IMG/VR virus record: IMGVR_UViG_3300024265_000073
Coordinates: 1-49,549 of that record
DNA length: 49,549 bases
Origin: a virus
Strand: one strand, 5' to 3'
Below, piece by piece: positions 36,266 through 45,460 of the stretch (position 1 is its first letter; every line of letters begins with the position of its first letter). Under the pieces are notes generated by a model. It ran no database searches and was not told the origin of the DNA. It worked only from the letters and a program-made list of their open reading frames with translations. A program made the position numbers and the translations under genes.

Positions 36266-39200
36266 TACAGCAACCTCACTACTTTGATACACAGGCCCGA
36301 TACGTTGAACGTCTCGGAGCCGGTGATTTCTGTCTTGCCTAGCTGTAGCGTTATCTTGTCGCTGGCGCTAGCCGTGAATATGAACGAATTGCTTATGTGC
36401 TTACTGATGTTGCCATCGTCACCACCTACCGAACCATCCCGGTACGAGTAGGGGGCTATGACTGAACCCAGTATGCCAGTACCAGCATCATTCAATCGAA
36501 CGCGGGTATCTACGGAGATAACTGGGTCGCCAGAGGCAGCCGTGGAAATCACATCGTAGTCCACATCGACCTTATATGTGCCCGCTACTACCAGATTGAT
36601 GTCATCAGTAGCTGCATCGTGCTCAATAATCGCAGCATCTGTCTCGATATCTGTGGCATCTAGTGTAACATCTACGAAGGCCGTTGTCAAGGTGTAATCC
36701 GTAGTACGTCGCACTTGGAGTGCGGCATTAGCTACACTTGGAGTATGTAGATCACTGATCTGACTCTCTGTTATGGTCAGGGCAGCCTCATGCTGCGTAA
36801 CTGCACTCTCCGGGACGTTGCCGTCCGGTATATTAGCCCATACTACCGCCGCTGTGAGATCGTTGATCTCATCCCCTGTGGTAAACAGCTCGGATTGATA
36901 GGCGAAGATTTCTGCGCCTTGAATTAGGCGGCCAGTAGCCACATCGAATACGATATTCGTAGCTCCTATGACTGCCAGGATGACATCCCCGTCGGTTCCC
37001 GCGCCTGCTCCTGCACCGCCCGTGATTACGACGTCTCCGCCGTCACCATCAGAACCTGCACTAACGCCAGCTCCGCCAGTAACTTCTGCATTACCGCCAG
37101 AGCCACCATTGTCACCGCCGCGTCCACCAATGACCCGGCCTATGCCGCCAGTATTAGCGCCATTACCACCGACACCACCTACTGTCGCAGCTATACCACC
37201 GATACCACCGCCAACCGAGCGACCAGCTTCTATTGTAGCATTGCCTCCGTCACCACCGCCTCCAACACCGTTGCCTCCCATTCCTAGGAAGTCACCGCCA
37301 TCATCACCTGAGCCACTTGCGTTACCGCAAACTAGCGTAACGTCACCGCCTTCTGCGCCTCCGCCTGCACCATTGGTTGCTTCGATAAGAACGCTGCCGC
37401 CCTTCGCTCCACTAGCGCCGCTTGCGCCTGCTCTTAGTGTCAGAGTACCGCCAATACCGCTGCCATCGGAGCCAGCTATAATGCTGAGTCCTAGTAAGCT
37501 CGTATCGAGGTTCTCAATATTGAAACCGTTTGTATCGAGGTCAGCGCCTAGCTGTGGAGTCAGGTCTTCAACGATATTAGCAAGGCCAAGGTCTGCGAGT
37601 GTCAGTACTCGCTCAATCCCCGGACCTGTTAAGGTGTTGTTGGCGAACAAGCCACCTAGTCCAGCTCCTACCACTCTCGCTAATTCAACCCCACCACCGA
37701 TGAAGGAAAGTTCATTGCCTGACGGTGATCCAATACCAGTATTGGTAGTTCCGTGCCTCACCAATATGTTCGGGATAACATCTGTCGGAGATACATCGAC
37801 TAGTCCCGGCCCAAACGTATTTGCGCCTCGGAGTTCATCTGTGAAGTGTACCTCGATTAAGCCTCCCGACTCACTAACTCGGATACCTTCGACACTATTA
37901 GCAATGATACTCAGTTCATTTGCGGCGGCTGAGCCGAGTCCAGAACCTAAGTCATCCACATTGGGGAGTATGGTTGGGTTGGTTGCCGAACCAGTTTCGT
38001 TAATTATTGCGCCCGCACGAACTTGGCTTCCTCTGAAAAGGCCGCCTGCCACATTGTTATTGACATTACTGCCGTTCCACTGGAACCCGGTATCACCTTC
38101 CAATGTGCCATCACCTGTCCAGACACCTACTTGGTTGTTGACTGGTGTTCCTACCTTGAAGACGTCGCCTGTGGCTCCGGCCCCGCCAATCTGTAGAACG
38201 AATAGCGTCCGGACGTTGGAACCGTGGAGTGTGCCACTTGCCTCGACTGTACCATCAATGGTAAACCAGCCTGTATTGTCTGTTATGGGTGCGGTGACGT
38301 TAAAGACTATGAACGCTGCGCTATCAGCTTCACTTTGTATATAGAGCCTGTCACCTGTAGTGATAAGGCTCAGAATATTAGAGATGTCGACGCCGTTTGA
38401 CGTAACATCATCAATGAATATCTGCGTGACTGACGCTGGAGTAGCGTTATTGTATCGGAACAGCCCCGAACCGGGGTCTGCTGCTACAGTGGAGGTAGCA
38501 AATCTGTACTGTCCACTAAGTAGACCACCAGCTATGGCTTGATCTTTGTATGACAGAACACCAGCTCCGTCGGTAACAAGAACCTGATCCGCTGCGCCGT
38601 CGGCCAGCGGGAACGAGTAGTTGGCAAGATTGAATGTGCCCGTATAGCCACTAAAGTTGATATCCGTCGTATTGTTTGCTACGAAATTATAGTCAGTACC
38701 ATTGTGTAACTGATCCATCCAATCCGTATCGGAAGAGTTCCGTACTCTAAGCGTTGTGCCGTCGCCAAGTGTAAAGCGGTTAAGATTACCGCCAATCACA
38801 AAGTCTTGTACCGCGACACCGCCACCTATTCCTATCCCGCCAGTACTCAGGGTCATAGATATATTATTGACGCCCGACTGGATAATAGCGAAGTTAGGAG
38901 TCAGTAAGCTCTCGCCATCTAGAACCACACCGCCCGTATCTTTGAAGGAGAAGAAGTTACCAGAACTAGTACCGCTGATAGACACTCCACCAGTACCGTC
39001 ACCGATAATTAGCTCGTTAGCCACGCTATCCCATTGGAAGCTAGGGTCGCCAACTATCCCAGTGGGACTGCCAAAGACTGCGACCTCATTGATAACGCCC
39101 GATCCACCTATTACCCCACTAATATCAGAGGCTAAGAGCTGTCGGTTCTCGTATCGTGAGTTGGAGAAGTTGAATACTAGGACGTCGTTGTCTGCGGGTA

Positions 39201-39762
39201 CTACCTCGAAGACATCAGACAGATCACCAATCGGCTCGCCTGTTATATCGACGATATACGCTTGCAGATCACTGATCTGCGATTCTGTGATCGAGAGTGC
39301 AGCTTGATGCTGCGTTACATTTGACTCTTGTACCCTTGCATCGGCTAGTACGCCCGAAGTTAGGTCGGATGCGTCGGTTGTGTGAGCCAGATCGCTTATC
39401 TGCGACTCCGTAATTGTCAAGGCCGCTTCGTGGTCCGTTACGTATTTCTCTGGAATGACGTTTGCTGTGACAAACATCGACCCATCATTAACCAGGATGT
39501 CATCTAGTACGCCGGGCGGTAGTCCGCTGCCAGCTACTTGATTAAGCTGGAATAGGGTCACCGCATCCTGGAGATCTATTCCATCTGCCAGATTGACAAT
39601 CCGGAACGAGTTCATATCGAACTCGGCTTCCATCTGGTTGGGACCAGTGCCGTCTCTCGATAAGGTATTCTCTATTGCAGCTTCAATGAGTGCGCTGTTG
39701 TCGTTGTACGTGGTGACCAACCCAAATCCTGCACCAATATCCGCTAATGTTAGTTTAGCCAT
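36265..39762 (-). CDS. large tail fibre with glycine-rich adhesin-like region
   Basis: 1165 residues. The N-terminus MAKLTLADIGAGFG...IEAAIENTLSRDG is a virion-attachment domain shared with the fibre ending at 40028. The shaft has repeats such as TITESQISDL and a TGVLADAR-like element. Residues about 774-929 are nearly half glycine, in GG-x-GG-x patterns (GGNGVGGGGDGGNATIEAG), like polyglycine-II sandwiches of T-even gp38 adhesins. The last 130 residues form a beta domain (FVDVTLDATDIETDA...) resembling C1q-like tips. It should mediate receptor binding. Confidence 0.85.
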   Translation of the reverse strand: MAKLTLADIGAGFGLVTTYNDNSALIEAAIENTLSRDGTGPNQMEAEFDMNSFRIVNLADGIDLQDAVTLFQLNQVAGSGLPPGVLDDILVNDGSMFVTANVIPEKYVTDHEAALTITESQISDLAHTTDASDLTSGVLADARVQESNVTQHQAALSITESQISDLQAYIVDITGEPIGDLSDVFEVVPADNDVLVFNFSNSRYENRQLLASDISGVIGGSGVINEVAVFGSPTGIVGDPSFQWDSVANELIIGDGTGGVSISGTSSGNFFSFKDTGGVVLDGESLLTPNFAIIQSGVNNISMTLSTGGIGIGGGVAVQDFVIGGNLNRFTLGDGTTLRVRNSSDTDWMDQLHNGTDYNFVANNTTDINFSGYTGTFNLANYSFPLADGAADQVLVTDGAGVLSYKDQAIAGGLLSGQYRFATSTVAADPGSGLFRYNNATPASVTQIFIDDVTSNGVDISNILSLITTGDRLYIQSEADSAAFIVFNVTAPITDNTGWFTIDGTVEASGTLHGSNVRTLFVLQIGGAGATGDVFKVGTPVNNQVGVWTGDGTLEGDTGFQWNGSNVNNNVAGGLFRGSQVRAGAIINETGSATNPTILPNVDDLGSGLGSAAANELSIIANSVEGIRVSESGGLIEVHFTDELRGANTFGPGLVDVSPTDVIPNILVRHGTTNTGIGSPSGNELSFIGGGVELARVVGAGLGGLFANNTLTGPGIERVLTLADLGLANIVEDLTPQLGADLDTNGFNIENLDTSLLGLSIIAGSDGSGIGGTLTLRAGASGASGAKGGSVLIEATNGAGGGAEGGDVTLVCGNASGSGDDGGDFLGMGGNGVGGGGDGGNATIEAGRSVGGGIGGIAATVGGVGGNGANTGGIGRVIGGRGGDNGGSGGNAEVTGGAGVSAGSDGDGGDVVITGGAGAGAGTDGDVILAVIGATNIVFDVATGRLIQGAEIFAYQSELFTTGDEINDLTAAVVWANIPDGNVPESAVTQHEAALTITESQISDLHTPSVANAALQVRRTTDYTLTTAFVDVTLDATDIETDAAIIEHDAATDDINLVVAGTYKVDVDYDVISTAASGDPVISVDTRVRLNDAGTGILGSVIAPYSYRDGSVGGDDGNISKHISNSFIFTASASDKITLQLGKTEITGSETFNVSGLCIKVVRLL

Positions 39763-40028
39763 TACTCCTCTCGTCTAGTCTCTAGTCGTTGCACGGCTTG
39801 AAGGATCAACTTCACATCCGCTTTGATTGTTTCTTGCCCTGTGGTCAGGTGCTTGACATTATTCTCTACCGTGATCAACCGATCATGGTCCTCTTTCACT
39901 GTTTTCTGTGCTTCCTCGAGTGTCTCTACGTCAGATGCCAGTGCTCCGACATACATACCCCCGCCTCCGATAGCCATTACGAGTGTAAGGGCCGTCGCTA
40001 TACTCATATAGGATGCTTGCTTGTGCAT
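39762..40028 (-). CDS. small membrane protein with coiled coil, between fibre genes
   Basis: 88 residues. One N-terminal transmembrane helix (MSIATALTLVMAIGGGGMYVG) and a charged coiled coil (ETLEEAQKTVKEDHDRLITV). TAATG coupling at both ends. It could be a holin-type or spanin-like protein or an anti-superinfection factor. No decisive motif. Confidence 0.55.
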   Translation of the reverse strand: MHKQASYMSIATALTLVMAIGGGGMYVGALASDVETLEEAQKTVKEDHDRLITVENNVKHLTTGQETIKADVKLILQAVQRLETRREE

Positions 40029-41317
40029 TAGCCCATAACCTCCATTTCAAATACACAGCCACTTCGGACTCGCATGAAGGCAAAGTTGGAACCCTGAGAG
40101 AATATCGTAAGCTCGAAATAGTCTCCCGCAATTACAGGAACTACCACCGATTGTACTTCTTGAGCATACTCTTGCACTCCGGCTCCTGTCATGGTTGTCC
40201 AAGGCTGGTACTGATGACCAGTGCCTCGCACACCAGTAGCACCTGGTAGAAAGGACAAGAAACTATTACCATTCTTACGAATGCGCATATGCCTAAATCC
40301 CGAACCATCGTTTTGTGGATCACAAGTCTCTGCGCCGATAGTAAAGGGGCAGGATTGATCCCATATGGCAGAGCCGCTTAGTCGTACGAAATTAACGCCA
40401 GCGGGGATGGTAATTCTCGTGATGTTTACTGAAGTACTATGGAACTGCGTGCCGAAATCAACAACGCCAGTGTCGATTACTTCGCCATCAAAAGGACAGG
40501 GTTGTTCGCCGTTGTCTGAAGGAATGCCGATGCCAGTAGGAACCTGGCCCGCTGCATTGCCCGCTGTGTGTCCCGTAACAAAGTGAGATGTGCGGAAGAT
40601 GGAGCATCCACTAAAGCCTGCACTAGCGATCTTACTCTGCAAGGTCGCTGGGGTGACAGCCCTCTCTGTATCTGTGCCAGCATCAACTTCCCCTTGGGTA
40701 GCTAGCTCGATTACTCCGCGCCGACCAGTTTCTGCCGTATTGCCACGCAGCTTAAGGGGTGTGACGATCACGGTATCGTTGGTTCCGCTATTGGTCTGTC
40801 CCTGCGTCGCTATCTCAGCCGCGCCCCGAATAACTTCGGTGGCTTGGATTAGGTTGGTCATGTTGGCGAGCTTAAGGGGCGTGATGATCCGTAGATCATC
40901 CAGACCTGTGTTCGCCTCGGCTTGCGTCGCAAGCTCTGCGATACCAAGCGTTGTTTCGGTAGCCTGTATCGGTAGCACCAGTGCAACCGGGAGGAACTGA
41001 ATGCCATCCCATTGTAGGATGTCGTCTATCTGTATACCGGTGAGGTCTACGTCGATTAAGGCCCCTATGGACACTGGTCCTGCTATGGATGCTTGGATAA
41101 GCTGCGCGATAGTGACCGCGTCCTGCTGATCTATGCCATCCGCAAGGTTTACGATCCGGAAGCTGTTCATATCGAGTTCAGTGTCCAGTTGGTTCGGCTG
41201 AGTGCCGTCCCTGGAGAGTGTGTTCTCGATAGCCGCCTCGATCAACGCATTGTTAGCGTTAACCGTGACGTCGAAGCCCGGAGTATCTGAAATATCTGCT
41301 AGATTTAATTTTGCCAT
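40028..41317 (-). CDS. tail fibre protein with triplicated repeat
   Basis: 429 residues. The N-terminal 75 residues (MAKLNLADISDTPGFDVTVN...DGTQPNQLDTELDMNSFRIV) are nearly the same as those of the larger fibre, so both attach to the same virion site or compete for it. A shaft follows with three copies of a motif of about 33-40 residues ('...GiaElATQaE.nTG.d...ivTPlkL'). The C-terminus is a beta-rich domain (SVNITRITIPAGVNFVRLSG) with an ending CVFEMEVMG. It is probably a second receptor-binding or a secondary fibre. Confidence 0.8.
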   Translation of the reverse strand: MAKLNLADISDTPGFDVTVNANNALIEAAIENTLSRDGTQPNQLDTELDMNSFRIVNLADGIDQQDAVTIAQLIQASIAGPVSIGALIDVDLTGIQIDDILQWDGIQFLPVALVLPIQATETTLGIAELATQAEANTGLDDLRIITPLKLANMTNLIQATEVIRGAAEIATQGQTNSGTNDTVIVTPLKLRGNTAETGRRGVIELATQGEVDAGTDTERAVTPATLQSKIASAGFSGCSIFRTSHFVTGHTAGNAAGQVPTGIGIPSDNGEQPCPFDGEVIDTGVVDFGTQFHSTSVNITRITIPAGVNFVRLSGSAIWDQSCPFTIGAETCDPQNDGSGFRHMRIRKNGNSFLSFLPGATGVRGTGHQYQPWTTMTGAGVQEYAQEVQSVVVPVIAGDYFELTIFSQGSNFAFMRVRSGCVFEMEVMG

Positions 41318-41709
41318 TAGTCTATTTTCTCAAAGTGTGCCCAATCCCGGTCGTTTAGTCCCTTGCCGGTGTAGTTTTTCCAGTGGCCGCCCCACTCGAT
41401 TGCTATTCCCCTTGCAGACGCGGCTGCGAGTATGTATGTTGCCAGCTCGAAGAATCTTTCGTAGCTTGCTTCGTATTCTCCTGGGTACGGGACAATATCG
41501 AAAGCCTTAGCTGGATACTTGTTGTGTTTCGAAGTAGGCCAACGATTGCGGGAGTTTCCATCGTTAAATGCTCGATTCTGTTCCTCCATATCCCTGTGCC
41601 CCCAGACAATTGAAAAGTCAACGTGCTTGATAGCTTCGTCGAGGATTTCTTGGAGTCGTGAGTCACAGGTGTTCCGCCTCTCGGTGCTAGTCCGTCCAAA
41701 ACGTGCCAT
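41317..41709 (-). CDS. M15-family endolysin (L-Ala-D-Glu peptidase)
   Basis: 130 residues. The Zn site of the VanY/M15 family is seen as SKHNKYPAKAFDIVPYPG (H62, D71) and RDWAHFEK (H125). FSIVWGHRDMEEQN is the typical N-terminal element of phage L-alanyl-D-glutamate peptidases such as T5 Lys. It should cut peptidoglycan stems at lysis after the holin acts. It lies between the ejected metallopeptidase and the fibre, away from holin and spanins, and has TAATG coupling. Confidence 0.9.
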   Translation of the reverse strand: MARFGRTSTERRNTCDSRLQEILDEAIKHVDFSIVWGHRDMEEQNRAFNDGNSRNRWPTSKHNKYPAKAFDIVPYPGEYEASYERFFELATYILAAASARGIAIEWGGHWKNYTGKGLNDRDWAHFEKID

Positions 41710-43331
41710 TAGAGTACGTCAGGGACTTCAATCGGATCAACCGCCATAGTAAATGGCTGCTCTCGTTGCATAATCGTGACTGAGCCAGGTTGTTCTAGTT
41801 TTCCTACCGATAATTCTTGTGTTACATCAGCCAACCGTCCTGGATTGGGTGGGCCAGCCAGTTCAGCAATCTCTTTCTGTGATATCTCACGTAACAGCCC
41901 TGTTAAGCGTGCTTCCGCTTCGCCAGCACTATTCAAATAAGATTGGAAGCCTAGTTGACCAATCTCCTCAAATCGTAGAGTCTCTCCCAGTTGCTCCAAC
42001 ATCTTAGCGCCTTCGGGAACATCGTTCTTGTAGAGAAAATTCAATACATGGACCATATCGGTCTGCGAACGGTGCTGATTCAAGTCGACATTCATTTTAT
42101 GGTCCAGTAGAAACTGTGTTGCTACTTCATCTGTTGAGTCGAGCGCTTGCTGGTATTTCTGTATATCATTGTGGCCAATAGCGAACTTAGCGTGGTCCTC
42201 AGTAAAGCCCTCGTCTACGAGCTTCCTGAATAAGTCGTCTGAGCCTGTAACCCCTTCATCTATCAGAGCAGTTGATCGTTTTAAGATCGTCCAACCGGTT
42301 AGCTCATCAAGCATCCTCGCTGTAAGTTTCGAACTTGTGCCTGTGGCAAAGCCTTCGATATTTTGTACGACATGCTGGGCTTCATGGAGTATTGTTTCAT
42401 GAAACTGTGCCGTACTGGTAACACTACCCATTTCTACGCCCGAGATTACGGTCGGTGAGCCTACTAGACCTCCCTGAAATCCGGGGTTGCGGGTAAGGTT
42501 CCGATAGACAATCGACCCGTCGGGTTTGGCAATGATATAGGTCTTGACTTTCAGTCCTGCTAGCTCGGGATACAACTCGAACAATTCTGGATGGACTAAA
42601 ACGTCATCGAGTCTTGTCTCAACAGTTGTAGTCACATCAACACCAAATTCTTTGGCATTGTCTAGGTTCTTCTGAATTCTAGGGTGCTCAGTGTAGATCT
42701 TTGTATTGACAGAGGAGTTTGCGTCGCTTAAGTAGAAGCGCGGTTGGTTGTCAGCTCCACGATACCATCCTGTTTGCTGCCACAGGTCCTCATTGAACTG
42801 TGGTAAGTCAGAGGTTTTGCCTTCGGCGGCCCGGAAGTCATTAAGACGTTGTAGTAAGGGTCCACCTCGCCGCCTTGCTGCAAATGCACCAAGAGCTATG
42901 GCTTGGCCGAACAGTTCCATTCCGATATCAACACTACCGCCTGGTGTGGGAATAAAACCGGCTATCTGAAACCCTGCGGATTCTGGATCACCGCCCAGTG
43001 CTGTAACAATGTCCTCTGAGGTCCCAGGAACATTGATAAAAGGGCGGTTAGGATGCCGTCGGAGCGGCAAATTCGCTACGAGTTCCGCAATATCAGAGAC
43101 TTCACCTAGCATGTTAGAAATAAGATTACGTGGCAGCTCTTTCATAGCTCGTCCCACATCTTCTACTCCAAGCCATGCTTCGTTCCTAGTGACAGAATCC
43201 CACCAGTTTGCCTGTTTAGCAACGTCAGCAGATACCGGTAGTTGTGACTCAGTGGTAACGGGCTGTTCAGGATCGGCCTCTACGGGGCCTGCCTGTTTGA
43301 TTTGCTGCTCTCGTAAGAATGCTGCTGCCAT
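41709..43331 (-). CDS. virion-associated metallopeptidase (polyvalent-protein type)
   Basis: 540 residues. A segment RLDDVLVHPELFELYPELAG and FHETILHEAQHVVQNIEGFA (H316, E317, H320) matches the HExxH peptidase domain seen in large polyvalent phage proteins. These are ejected with DNA and act in the host. The N-terminus (residues 1-140) is helical with a GGSVDIGMELFGQAIALGAF hydrophobic segment that may target membranes. The C-terminal part is helical. It lies between a 709-residue internal protein and the endolysin gene, so it is probably in the virion. Confidence 0.75.
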   Translation of the reverse strand: MAAAFLREQQIKQAGPVEADPEQPVTTESQLPVSADVAKQANWWDSVTRNEAWLGVEDVGRAMKELPRNLISNMLGEVSDIAELVANLPLRRHPNRPFINVPGTSEDIVTALGGDPESAGFQIAGFIPTPGGSVDIGMELFGQAIALGAFAARRRGGPLLQRLNDFRAAEGKTSDLPQFNEDLWQQTGWYRGADNQPRFYLSDANSSVNTKIYTEHPRIQKNLDNAKEFGVDVTTTVETRLDDVLVHPELFELYPELAGLKVKTYIIAKPDGSIVYRNLTRNPGFQGGLVGSPTVISGVEMGSVTSTAQFHETILHEAQHVVQNIEGFATGTSSKLTARMLDELTGWTILKRSTALIDEGVTGSDDLFRKLVDEGFTEDHAKFAIGHNDIQKYQQALDSTDEVATQFLLDHKMNVDLNQHRSQTDMVHVLNFLYKNDVPEGAKMLEQLGETLRFEEIGQLGFQSYLNSAGEAEARLTGLLREISQKEIAELAGPPNPGRLADVTQELSVGKLEQPGSVTIMQREQPFTMAVDPIEVPDVL

Positions 43332-45460
43332 TATTTCTTCAACGCTATCTGCGTGCCAGGGGTGGGTAGAATCAACTCATAATCATTGTCGAAGTACGCG
43401 CGTATGTAGTCTACATTTGCGTTAGGCTCGCGCTGTTCGATGCGCCGAGCAAATTGAATCTGTGCATTGGTAGCCATGTTCTCTGTAAGCATCGCTCCGT
43501 ACTCTAGCGCGACAGCATCAAGCTGCTCGCGTATATTACGCCGGTCGATTTTCGGATCACGCCTGTTTCCTATGCCTAGCGCACCAGTGAAGCGGGGGCC
43601 TTGTCCCTCACCCGCCTGTTCGGTAAGAACGGCGTCGAGTTTCTCTGGATTGATGACTACCTTGACGGAGCCGTTATTGATATCGGTGATATCCACCTCA
43701 AGGACGGCATTCGCGGGGAAATCCCCGAAGTTATGGCCGCCTTCAACACGTGACTGTGCTAAGGGGCGCATAAAGTTCTCTTGGCGAGACTGCTCACCGC
43801 CTTGGTAGGAGTCCCAGACCTTAAAGGCTTGCTCTCCTGCGTTCTTCACGCTCTGTTGGAGCTGAAGATCATTCGTGGGGTTGCGGGCTATCTCTTCCCA
43901 GTTCTCATTCATGAGTGTGCCCTGCACCTGTTCCATCTGCTCATCGTGGACGATGCCCAGCTCATAGATTCGATCAAACTGGCTAGCCAGGCCGTTAACG
44001 ACCGTGGCTTTAGAACCCGGAGACTCAAACTCATTGACCGCGCCTAAGAGATTGTTCTGTTTGAACAGGGCGTCTACTGTACACTCCATCTGTGGTCCAT
44101 CGCCGGTATCGGGGCAGTTGTTTTCGTTCGGATTAAGGGAGCGGTTCCGCCGAGACTGTTTCTCAATCTCTTGTGAACTCAGAACTCCGTCCGGACGATC
44201 AGCCACCGCTTCTTGCGGGCCATCTTCGTAGATGATCTTGGTCAGGTCTTCAAGACCTAACCCAACAACCTCACCAGCAGCGCTAAGTTGTGTGATATCT
44301 TTGGGGCCGATCTGTTCGATCAGATTTTCGGCTCCTCTGAATGCTTCGACCAAATCCAGTGCTCTATCGAGGGGTTTGGAGCGGTCGCGGAGGGCTGACG
44401 TACGCATAGAGCGCTCGAGTTCCCATGCTTTGAGTAGATCTGGCGATCCATCATCACCGATGGCTGTAAGCAGCCGTTCGAAGTGACCTATGGTGTCGTC
44501 TAGCTGAGCTTTTGAGGCTTTAACCTGGTCCACGTCTGCTATTCGCGGACTCACGACATTTTCCCAGCGGGTACGCAGCTCTAGAATTCGTCCTTGAACC
44601 TCACGGATGAGGTTCGGTTTGTGAATCTGATTGTATTCGTTGATCTGTTCCGAGGTCTCACCGGTTAAGCCCTTGCGACTCAACTCTGCGACTTCGCTGG
44701 CCAGCTCTAGCCCTCTCTCAAGGTTTACATAGATCGGGGTAGTCAGTCCTTGCAGAGATGACTGCCAATTTTCAGCAACGGTTATGCCGTCGGCCTTCGT
44801 ATTCGAATCGAGGACCAGGCCATACATAGCCTCGGTCTGAACCCCATTTTGAATCTGATCCTTATAGATAAACTGGGCTGCAAAAGCTGAGGTAGCAGAG
44901 TTTAACCCAGGACTAATACCCAAGCCTCCATTACCAACGCTCTTGTAAGCGTAGTCTTCTAGCCGGGCCAAGTCCTTAGCTGCTAGGATCGAGAACTCCC
45001 CATCTCGAACGTCTCGGAGTCCAAGCTCATCAAGCCCTGGACTGGTGCGGGCAAACTGGCCGAACTCACCTGCTAACTCGGTCTGGAGACCCGGAAAGCG
45101 GGCTTGGAATTTGCTTAGTTCTCGCTTAAGGTTCAGCTCAGCCAAGCTGCGCTGAGAGGTGTTGCCTTGCTCAATAGCAGCTCGTAGTTTTGTGACGCGA
45201 TTCTGAAATCGGTCGACTTCGGCATTGCCGGTGGGATTTAGAGCCTCATCACCGACTTCTACATTCGTTTGATCACTAGCTAGCGAGTCTGCAACGACTT
45301 TCTGCTCCGCATCACGGAACTCACCCAGAATATCACGGGTCTTTTTGGCGTTAACAATAGCGCCCAGGTCTGCTAGGCTTTTGCCTATGCCCGAATCACG
45401 TGCCTCGCCCCCACCTCGGGGTTCCCTGAAATCAATTGATCCTAAGTCTTCGCCAGCCAT
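43331..45460 (-). CDS. large internal virion (ejection) protein
   Basis: 709 residues, acidic and mainly helical, with extended coiled-coil character (QNRVTKLRAAIEQGNTSQRS, LRTRWENVVSPRIADVDQVK). The N-terminus is hydrophilic with no signal. It follows the giant internal protein and resembles the T7 gp15 slot by size and place. The C-terminal part is alpha/beta (AVLEVDITDINNGSVKVVIN). It should be part of the ejected channel core. TAATG coupling at both ends. Confidence 0.7.
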   Translation of the reverse strand: MAGEDLGSIDFREPRGGGEARDSGIGKSLADLGAIVNAKKTRDILGEFRDAEQKVVADSLASDQTNVEVGDEALNPTGNAEVDRFQNRVTKLRAAIEQGNTSQRSLAELNLKRELSKFQARFPGLQTELAGEFGQFARTSPGLDELGLRDVRDGEFSILAAKDLARLEDYAYKSVGNGGLGISPGLNSATSAFAAQFIYKDQIQNGVQTEAMYGLVLDSNTKADGITVAENWQSSLQGLTTPIYVNLERGLELASEVAELSRKGLTGETSEQINEYNQIHKPNLIREVQGRILELRTRWENVVSPRIADVDQVKASKAQLDDTIGHFERLLTAIGDDGSPDLLKAWELERSMRTSALRDRSKPLDRALDLVEAFRGAENLIEQIGPKDITQLSAAGEVVGLGLEDLTKIIYEDGPQEAVADRPDGVLSSQEIEKQSRRNRSLNPNENNCPDTGDGPQMECTVDALFKQNNLLGAVNEFESPGSKATVVNGLASQFDRIYELGIVHDEQMEQVQGTLMNENWEEIARNPTNDLQLQQSVKNAGEQAFKVWDSYQGGEQSRQENFMRPLAQSRVEGGHNFGDFPANAVLEVDITDINNGSVKVVINPEKLDAVLTEQAGEGQGPRFTGALGIGNRRDPKIDRRNIREQLDAVALEYGAMLTENMATNAQIQFARRIEQREPNANVDYIRAYFDNDYELILPTPGTQIALKK

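Noticed and set aside
36968-38344. 458-codon plus-strand frame rich in proline and alanine
   Set aside because: It is the antisense shadow of the Gly-rich large fibre; Gly codons read backwards give Pro and Ala. No ribosome site and no neighbours on that strand.
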